Shown: positions 6,901 through 10,789 of the stretch, piece by piece
Position numbering within the stretch: position 1 is the first letter of the stretch
Layout of the letters: each line of letters begins with the position of its first letter
From: Candidatus Omnitrophota bacterium
GTDB lineage: Bacteria > Verrucomicrobiota > Verrucomicrobiia > Limisphaerales > UBA1319
Length of the DNA: 10,789 nt
Direction: 5' to 3'
NCBI GenBank assembly: GCA_023473405.1
Contig: JAMCZD010000320.1
Location: forward strand, 1-10,789
The notes under the pieces: generated by a model
Seen by the model: only the letters and a program-made list of their open reading frames with translations
The model's database searches: none
Told to the model about the DNA's origin: nothing
Position numbers and translations under genes: made by a program

Positions 6901-8405
6901 ATTGGGGCTTCGTGGACTTCTATCACGTTCCCAAGATGGGTTACTACTACTTGAAGACGGCGCAGGCGCGATTGGCTCTCAGCTTTGCCTACCAGGAGGC
7001 CCTCGAGTCCCAGCCGCCGGGCAAAACCCTGAAAATCCCCGTCTGGATCATCAATGACTACCGGCAAGAGTTGCCTCTGGATGTCCATTGCGAAATCTCT
7101 GATTTAAAAGGACAGATACTCTGGAGCCACGACTTTACCGCCACTGTCGAAAACGATGGAGCCGGCAAAATCGGCGACATCGATCGGGAAACACCCGTGG
7201 ATTCGGGCATATATGTCTTGCGCGGCCAGGCACGAGAACGCGGCGGACTGAACCTCGAGGCGCGCAATTCCGCGTTTATCAAGGTGGTTTCTCCCGCCGA
7301 GCCGAACCGTCCCGGCAAGGTAGCCGTGCCGGAGAAGGACATGATTGCCGGCCTGAGGGTGCTGCTGATCGGGCAAAAGCAGTATAGCGATCCCATTGCC
7401 GGCTGGTTGGCGACACAAGACGTGAATACCGATGTTGTCAAGGAGGATACCATCGACCAATTATCGGCACTGCGCGACTCGGAAGAAGTGCGGAGGAAAT
7501 ACGATATCGTCTGGCTGGCCTGCTTCGATTCCATTTGGAAACTCATGGATGACAACAGTTCCATAGGATTGGCCCAGGCCATCAAGCAGGGCGTCGGTTT
7601 TATTCACACCGGCGGCGAAGGAAGCTTCCACGGCGGCGCCGGGCATGGCTCGCTTATTGATGCGCGCCCCTTGTCAGAAGCGCTTCCGGTAGAGTTGAGC
7701 GATCGGAACGATGCTGTCTACGGCTGGTTTGCCAATCTCAAGGACATTCAACTGGAGACATCCCCGGCAAAGGGGTGGGCGGACCAATTAAAAGCTGCCG
7801 GTTTATCCGGTTTCAATGAGGTGGAGGTTAAGCCGGGCGCCCAATTGATTATGACCGTCAGCGGGCGTCCGTTGCTCGTTGCCGGAAGATATGGACAAGG
7901 CAGAACCGTTGCCTTCACCGGGTTCACACCTGCTCAAGCCACACTGCCCCCGGCCTATGAAGGCCTTTTCCGCAGGATGCTGCTCGAAGCCGGCGGTGAA
8001 AAGTGCCGGTCCGCTCTTGCCCGCCTGATCGCTCAATACCAACCCTCCTTCGAGAGCGCACTTCCACTCTTTCAGAATTTGAAAGACTTGCCCGAAACGT
8101 CCCTGCAGTTGCCCGAGGCAATCGAACTGAAGACGGCGGGCAGGCGCGCCCGAACCACTCTGCATCTTGCCAACGGCGCGAATTACGCGCGCCTGGTGCG
8201 AATGCGCGCCGAATGGGAACACGGGCAAGCCGATACGCCGTTTTTGATGTTCAGCGACAACTTCATCGATTTGCTTCCCAATGAGAGCCGGTCCATTGCG
8301 CTGAACTTGCTACTGCCTGACCAGCCAGCCCGGAAGTTCGAGGGAACCCTGGTTGTCGAAGGACCAAACGTGGCCACGCGGCGTATCCCGATAACCGTGC
8401 CGTAG
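3957..8405 (+). CDS. Exported multidomain glycoside hydrolase family 2 protein (beta-mannosidase/exo-glucosaminidase-like) with inserted glutamine-amidotransferase-like domain
   Basis: The protein has 1482 residues. From ATG 3957 it begins with a signal peptide (MKPIRIILLAIVIG, probable cleavage after ARA at 21-23), so it acts outside the cytoplasm. A GTG at 3918 would hide that signal. Domains: a lectin/LamG-like sandwich (24-212); a beta-rich linker (225-313); the GH2 sugar-binding domain (353-551, with WWYRKTF and WLNG); an Ig-like domain (555-669); the catalytic TIM barrel (672-1007); a beta segment (1025-1112); an amidotransferase-like Rossmann domain (1128-1347, GVGFIHTGGEGSF and PLLVAGRYGQGRTVAFTGF); and a C-terminal Ig-like domain (1385-1482) with FSDNFIDLLPNE, typical of mannosidase-type GH2 enzymes. 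The likely nucleophile is E865 in FVSEYGS. The acid/base is E799 in HPSIIVWTPFAE, where the usual Asn before Glu is Ala. The amidotransferase-like domain lacks a nucleophilic Cys at its TGG turn and is probably not catalytic. The substrate, a beta-linked sugar, is inferred. GH2 members are usually about 600-1100 residues. Confidence 0.92.
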   Translation: MKPIRIILLAIVIGFSSALVARAGQTLFFSTTFKNQLAKEWKLVGGEWNVRDGSLRQTGSDSADPKKSILVMGNEDDLSTGILITAKLRFDWETRDAMSRVGISVCTDLDGYGLSLVFFSGRLQFLHDQVAWGEGCAFPYESGKWYWMKLYKDEVQMKGKAWRDGEPEPADWMIAWENYDKELTGYPGLNGGSYGGGSVSFAQLIVERIETGQRPSDGKLDPSLVDLQVLPGQPWRLPFGLELAPSVSPTLRAVITFNTRKLPRGDFLLACYRDGKESSRQPLSWPDKKPFVARVSLETPPDEIALMIKPAPEASFEEVKRQTVPGMEAKPATPPWSFESLDRKARIAPMTEILLSGTDWRLGSFPMGRGEAEAAYSPAYDDRQFLTVRVPGEVPLQIGLKGMDLYYQSKELSLINEKEWWYRKTFVPPRELEGKVVRLLFDGVDYFATVWLNGEKLGGSEGCFVPFSSFDVSSKLRFDTENCLVVKVTCPWVPKDRGFLEYMKGEWTMEPGALQFPTQPWVLGPYWDGIPAYGNAVFPMGLFRDVKLVASGTIVISDLFVHTQAIHADGTATLVLSGKALNCSDQETGARLEWKIAPDNFAGDELALPDQSLNIPPGESSFSAQVKVTNPHLWWTWDTGAQDLYRLTASLSSSGGAGKVSRSATFGIRTVERRKDMSYWLNGQRLFLKGGWYPMSDYFLSRTKRADYEKDLELYKAANLNHLVAFTLVENPDFYDLCDRLGILEIFEFPFQQFGPGAVLYRANPRREIFVEESLSQLRQIMVQLRNHPSIIVWTPFAEIGDARRKYGEYAVQIAKLVEEMAPGTIYHPSLCDVGEQHFWMANAGMGTGDTYQAHFNANTGFVSEYGSLAIPAYETFKQMLTPDEMWSSKNTLLPDVLPVPINVPVYAYHTCFEYAGLNSLLHRVHQFVDHRPRSVLEFIDDSQLYQAFIFKYATECYRRKKYNSINGTRIWCYRDLAPRIHWGFVDFYHVPKMGYYYLKTAQARLALSFAYQEALESQPPGKTLKIPVWIINDYRQELPLDVHCEISDLKGQILWSHDFTATVENDGAGKIGDIDRETPVDSGIYVLRGQARERGGLNLEARNSAFIKVVSPAEPNRPGKVAVPEKDMIAGLRVLLIGQKQYSDPIAGWLATQDVNTDVVKEDTIDQLSALRDSEEVRRKYDIVWLACFDSIWKLMDDNSSIGLAQAIKQGVGFIHTGGEGSFHGGAGHGSLIDARPLSEALPVELSDRNDAVYGWFANLKDIQLETSPAKGWADQLKAAGLSGFNEVEVKPGAQLIMTVSGRPLLVAGRYGQGRTVAFTGFTPAQATLPPAYEGLFRRMLLEAGGEKCRSALARLIAQYQPSFESALPLFQNLKDLPETSLQLPEAIELKTAGRRARTTLHLANGANYARLVRMRAEWEHGQADTPFLMFSDNFIDLLPNESRSIALNLLLPDQPARKFEGTLVVEGPNVATRRIPITVP

Positions 8406-8406
8406 C

Positions 8407-8433
8407 AGCCGGTGTAAGCCGGCTCTAATTTCT
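8407..8433 (+). terminator. Possible rho-independent terminator after the GH2 gene
   Basis: AGCCGG (8407-8412) pairs with CCGGCT (8419-8424) across a 6-nt loop, directly after the TAG at 8403-8405. The moderately T-rich tract CTAATTTCTCTT follows. The stem is short and the T-run is interrupted, so the call is tentative. Confidence 0.45.
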
Positions 8434-8616
8434 CTTCACGCCCCGGGCCCGAATTGCGGCCGGGAATTAGTGATCGAACTCACGGTCGATGCTGCCGCAC
8501 GCTCCACGCTCAATTCAGTGTGCCTCCAAACGCACAGTAGCGAGCCTATTTTTCCGGATTAGGGTAATGACGTTTGCTAAGGATTAATGAAGTTGCAGAT
8601 CAGCCATGACAAATGA
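8434..8616. other. Non-coding stretch before the prepilin-like remnant
   Basis: No coding sequence can be supported here. It contains a GC-rich part near 8440-8470 (CCCCGGGCCC, then GCGGCCGGG). Around 8549-8590 is a distinct AT-richer tract, TATTTTTCCGGATTAGGG, that could be an old upstream or promoter region of the neighbouring decayed gene. Nothing links it firmly to a function. Confidence 0.35.
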
Positions 8617-8850
8617 ATTTCGAATATCTCCGGAACCATACCGGGCATGATCGTCGACGTCCCGGCCAGTTACCACAACGGCGCCGGCGGCATCAGCTTT
8701 GCCGATGGTCATGCCGAAATCCATAAGTGGCTCGACCCGCGCACCAAACCACCCATTACCGGGATCTATATGCAATCCTCAGTCCAATCCTCTCCGGGCA
8801 ACGTGGACATGCAATACCTTTCTCTCCATGCCAGTATCCGCGACCAGTAA
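8617..8850 (+). pseudogene. C-terminal remnant of a prepilin-like H-X9-DG protein
   Basis: The frame is open from just after a TGA at 8614-8616 to TAA 8848-8850. It contains VDVPASYHNGAGGISFADG followed by HAEIHKWLDPRTKPP. The histidine and the DG pair are separated by exactly nine residues (H-NGAGGISFA-DG). This matches the H-X9-DG signature at the C-terminus of prepilin-type pseudopilin-like proteins that are abundant in Planctomycetes and Verrucomicrobia. The N-terminal prepilin peptidase site, the hydrophobic helix and most of the globular domain are missing, and no frame upstream supplies them. A short protein from ATG 8647 (67 residues) is conceivable, but it has no export signal. The most likely reading is a decayed gene whose 5' part was lost by deletion or rearrangement. 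The adjacent MITE-like repeat may mark a rearrangement-prone site. Confidence 0.8.
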
Positions 8851-8939
8851 CGCCCGGTCCCCACGGAAAAAGCCCGCGTTCGAACACGGCCAGCTCTAAC
8901 GGCCCGCTTAGGAAACCGCTCCGCTCGACGGCGGTTCCG

Positions 8940-9074
8940 GCAGCAGTTCTCATTATGGCGTGACTCAAGCTTCGTCCTTCACTTTGTCCATCACTTTATT
9001 GCAGGGCTTTTGAGCAGCCTTAGGGACAAAGTGAGAGACAAAGTGGAAAGAAGGTTCATAATGAGAATTGCTGC
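8940..9074. repeat. MITE-like inverted repeat with internal 12-bp units
   Basis: The ends GCAGCAGTTCTCATTATG (8940-8957) and CATAATGAGAATTGCTGC (9057-9074) are reverse complements at 17 of 18 positions. Inside, the left half carries CACTTTGTCCAT then CACTTTAT. The right half carries the reverse-complement words in GACAAAGTGAGAGACAAAGTGG (9025-9046), with a 12-bp period. Because 12 bp is four codons, the right half reads as RDKVRDKVE in one frame, but I regard that as repeat-derived rather than a gene. The 135-bp element has no transposase and no clear target duplication. It lies between the decayed prepilin-like gene and the alcohol dehydrogenase gene. Confidence 0.75.
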
Positions 9075-9091
9075 GGTTCTGGGCGGAAAGG

Positions 9092-9121
9092 TTGACAACA
9101 CACGGTTCTGTAGCCTAAATG
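9092..9121 (+). promoter_or_regulatory. Weak candidate promoter for the iron alcohol dehydrogenase
   Basis: A perfect -35-like TTGACA lies at 9092-9097. An 18-bp spacer leads to TAAATG (9116-9121), which matches the -10 consensus poorly (3 of 6). It is on the right strand and about 85 bp before the start codon. The call rests mostly on the -35 word. Confidence 0.25.
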
Positions 9122-9140
9122 CTGCTGTCCGAATGGCTCT

Positions 9141-9169
9141 ACCGCGCAGCGCGAATTGCGCGGTTCGCG
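9141..9169 (+). promoter_or_regulatory. Two mutually exclusive hairpins in the leader of the iron alcohol dehydrogenase
   Basis: Stem A is ACCGCGCA (9141-9148) with TGCGCGGT (9157-9164), 8 perfect pairs across an 8-nt loop. Stem B is CGCGAA (9150-9155) with TTCGCG (9164-9169), 6 perfect pairs across an 8-nt loop. Stem B's left arm sits in the loop of A and its right arm shares base 9164 with A, so both stems cannot form together. The pair lies 37 bp before the start codon, where a switch, an attenuator or a protein-binding palindrome could act. No poly-T follows. Confidence 0.4.
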
Positions 9170-9191
9170 AAACACATGAAAACCGCATCAT

Positions 9192-9198
9192 GGAAAGG
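9192..9198 (+). promoter_or_regulatory. Shine-Dalgarno-like site for the iron alcohol dehydrogenase
   Basis: GGAAAGG lies 8 nt before the ATG at 9207. It is the clearest purine-rich ribosome-binding site in the window and supports this start. Confidence 0.5.
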
Positions 9199-9206
9199 TT
9201 AGGCGT

Positions 9207-10367
9207 ATGATCGAACCCCTTCGACTTTGGTTGCCGCAGGCAATTGAATTTGGCCTCGGAAAGACAGATACGGTCTGGCGCCACTTGGGAGAATACAGGC
9301 GGGTATTTGTGTTGTGCGACGGCTCGGTTCTACCTTTCGGCCAGCGCCTCTCGCAAGAAGCGGAGACCAGGGGACTCGAGGCGCGCTTATCTGCGGATGT
9401 GGTGCCTGAGCCCACCTTTGAAGCCCTGGATGACGTCCTGCAACAGGCGCAATCCTTTTCCCCCGAAGCAATCATTGGGATTGGCGGCGGATCGGCAATG
9501 GACCTGGCCAAACTGATTGCGGTGCTCCTCCCCGGCACCCAAAAGGCAACCGACCTGGTGGGTATTGACAAGGTTAAAGGCCGCGCGGCGCGTTTGATCA
9601 CCATGTCGACTACGGCCGGCACGGGCAGCGAAGTCACACCCATAGCGGTCTTGACCGATTCGGAGGAGAAACTGAAAAAGGGCGTCGTCAGCCGCCACCT
9701 GGTCCCCGATGCCGCCATCGTCGATCCGCAATTAACGATAAGTCTGCCGCCCGCGGTAACAGCCGCCACCGGACTCGATGCGCTAACGCATTGCATTGAA
9801 GCTTACACGAACCGATTCGCGCACCCGCTGGTGGACCTTTGGGCTTTGGAGGGAGTGCGGCTGATCCTGGCCAACCTCGAGACGGCGGTGGCTTGCGGAA
9901 CCCGGGCGGAAGCCCGCGTCGCCATGTCCATGGGCAGTCTCTGCGGAGGATTATGTCTCGGCCCGGTCAATACTGCCGCGGTGCACGCCATGGCTTATCC
10001 ATTAGGTGGCGAGTACGAGATTTCCCACGGGGTCGCCAATGCCCTCCTGCTCCCTTTTGTCATGCAGTTTAACCTGCCCGCCTGCACCGAAAAATACGCC
10101 CGCATTGCCACCCTCGCCGGAATTCAGGAAGATAGCCCGCCGGAAATCGTCGCCCGCAAGGGGATCATGAGGATTCGCGAGTTGCAGGAGCGTTGCGGCA
10201 TCCCCACTAATCTCCGGCAATTGAGCATCCCGCAGGAGGCCATCCATTCGATGGCCGAATCGTGCTTGAAGGTTAAACGGTTGATGGACAATAACCCGAG
10301 ACCGGTGACCCTCGACGATGCGATTTCCATTTATCGTCAAGCCTATGAGGGAACGCTCGAGGTTTGA
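9207..10367 (+). CDS. Iron-containing (type III) alcohol dehydrogenase
   Basis: This 386-residue cytoplasmic NAD(P)-dependent dehydrogenase matches the usual family length (about 380-400). The N-terminal dinucleotide-binding half shows GIGGGSAMD (91-99) and STTAGTGSEVTP (134-145). The C-terminal helical half carries the four metal ligands: D191 and H195 in GLDALTHCIEAY, H260 in VHAMAYPLGG, and H274 in ISHGVANA. All are present, so the enzyme should be active with iron or another divalent metal. The C-terminal NNPRPVTLDDAISIYRQAY (362-380) is also typical. Members reduce aldehydes or ketones or oxidise alcohols; examples are lactaldehyde reductase, 1,3-propanediol and butanol dehydrogenases and 4-hydroxybutyrate dehydrogenase. 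Which substrate this one uses is not visible. It stands alone on the plus strand with its own leader and is followed by hairpins, so it is probably monocistronic. A role in the same sugar pathway as the leftward cluster is conjecture. Confidence 0.95.
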   Translation: MIEPLRLWLPQAIEFGLGKTDTVWRHLGEYRRVFVLCDGSVLPFGQRLSQEAETRGLEARLSADVVPEPTFEALDDVLQQAQSFSPEAIIGIGGGSAMDLAKLIAVLLPGTQKATDLVGIDKVKGRAARLITMSTTAGTGSEVTPIAVLTDSEEKLKKGVVSRHLVPDAAIVDPQLTISLPPAVTAATGLDALTHCIEAYTNRFAHPLVDLWALEGVRLILANLETAVACGTRAEARVAMSMGSLCGGLCLGPVNTAAVHAMAYPLGGEYEISHGVANALLLPFVMQFNLPACTEKYARIATLAGIQEDSPPEIVARKGIMRIRELQERCGIPTNLRQLSIPQEAIHSMAESCLKVKRLMDNNPRPVTLDDAISIYRQAYEGTLEV

Positions 10368-10376
10368 CCTGTAATG

Positions 10377-10420
10377 CGCCGGCCCACGCCACAGGGGCCG
10401 GCGATGCCGGCCGTCATCGC
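10377..10420 (+). terminator. Strong GC hairpin(s) after the alcohol dehydrogenase, without a T-run
   Basis: CGCCGGCCC (10377-10385) pairs perfectly with GGGCCGGCG (10395-10403) across a 9-nt loop, starting 9 bp after the stop codon. A second palindrome, GCGATG (10401-10406) with CATCGC (10415-10420), follows and shares three bases with the first. The first stem is stable enough to stop or pause transcription or to protect the 3' end, but no U-tract follows. It may equally be a REP-like palindrome. Confidence 0.45.
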
Positions 10421-10481
10421 GATACTGCCAGGCATCCTAAAAACATCGGGCCTTTTACGCATCAGATCGAGTGGCCGCTGA

Positions 10482-10733
10482 CACAATTACCGGTTGCCCG
10501 ATTTTGAACTGGATTACCGGGGCATGCGCGACATGTTCTTTGAGGAACCGCCCTCCAGGTCACAGCTCGCTGAGCGGCTGCGTCGGCAACTGAACCGCGC
10601 CTTTGCCGATCTGGCCGAGAAGATCGGACAGGGCTGGTTCGCCCGTGCCGAATGTGCAATGTGGACTACTCATTCGCTTCGCAATTCTCACTCCACTATC
10701 GCCTTCAGCAGCGCCTCACGGGCGTCGGTGTAG
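10482..10733 (+). pseudogene. Short coding remnant of an unrecognised protein
   Basis: The frame is open from just after a TGA at 10479-10481 to a stop at 10731-10733. The part up to about 10640 looks protein-like: PDFELDYRGMRDMFFEEPP is followed by an amphipathic, Arg/Leu-rich helix (LAERLRRQLNRAFADLAEKI). After that the sequence turns low-quality (Ser/Ala-rich) and runs antisense to the minus-strand gene at the right edge. Only a TTG start (10494) is available. I do not recognise the family. It may be the C-terminal end of a decayed gene or an accidental frame. Confidence 0.35.
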
Positions 10734-10789
10734 TAGAGAATGTTTACTTTGGTGATGAGGTCGTCGGGCAGGTCGTTGAGCTGCTGAAG
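10688..10789 (-). CDS. C-terminal end of an unrecognised minus-strand protein (partial)
   Basis: Thirty-three codons enter from the right edge and end at TGA (10690-10688). They read NDLPDDLITKVNILYYTD and then AREALLKAIVE at the C-terminus. The composition and alternating hydrophobic pattern (a beta strand KVNILYY followed by a helix) look like a real domain end. The fragment is too short for me to name a family. It converges on the rightward remnant at 10482-10733. Confidence 0.55.
   Translation of the reverse strand, partial: LQQLNDLPDDLITKVNILYYTDAREALLKAIVE

Noticed and set aside
9010..9210. Plus-strand 66-codon frame beginning MSSLRDKVRDKVERRF
   Set aside because: The repetitive start comes from the 12-bp units of the inverted repeat, the remainder has no domain character, and it overlaps the start of the alcohol dehydrogenase gene.

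Overview
The window looks like a chromosomal segment from an environmental, carbohydrate-degrading bacterium, most likely of the Verrucomicrobiota or the wider PVC group. The reasons are indirect. There is a very large exported glycoside hydrolase, a remnant of a prepilin-like H-X9-DG protein (a family expanded in Planctomycetes and Verrucomicrobia), GC-rich nested palindromic repeats in the long gene-free stretches, and weak or absent Shine-Dalgarno sites before most genes. No rRNA, tRNA, phage, IS transposase or CRISPR is visible. The taxonomic placement is inference.

Layout. Positions 1-3106 hold a leftward (minus-strand) cluster, transcribed in the order RuBisCO-like protein (3106-1676), Gfo/Idh/MocA-type NAD(P)-dependent oxidoreductase (1558-485), and a sugar phosphate isomerase/epimerase (from 476, running off the left edge). 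The isomerase carries an in-frame amber codon at 126-128, and clear family sequence resumes directly behind it. Positions 3107-3956 form an 850-bp divergent spacer with a cluster of hairpins framed by a 37-bp inverted repeat, plus a separate 14-bp inverted repeat. Positions 3957-8405 encode one rightward exported protein of 1482 residues. It has the glycoside hydrolase family 2 core, an extra N-terminal lectin-like sandwich, and a glutamine-amidotransferase-like domain inserted before the C-terminal immunoglobulin-like domain.

Positions 8406-9206 contain a possible terminator, the decayed C-terminal end of an H-X9-DG prepilin-like gene, a MITE-like inverted repeat built from 12-bp units, and two mutually exclusive hairpins just before the next gene. 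Positions 9207-10367 encode an iron-type alcohol dehydrogenase with all four expected metal ligands. Positions 10368-10789 hold strong GC hairpins, a short unrecognised coding remnant, and the last 33 codons of a minus-strand gene entering from the right.

How the genes may work together (inference): the exported GH2 would release sugar from a glycan. The leftward cluster would process a sugar acid or keto-sugar in the cytoplasm by oxidation, isomerisation and an enolisation or decarboxylation step on the RuBisCO-like protein. The iron alcohol dehydrogenase would reduce an aldehyde or ketone product. RuBisCO-like proteins are known in D-apionate catabolism, so a branched-sugar-acid pathway is a reasonable guess, but the substrate cannot be read from this sequence.
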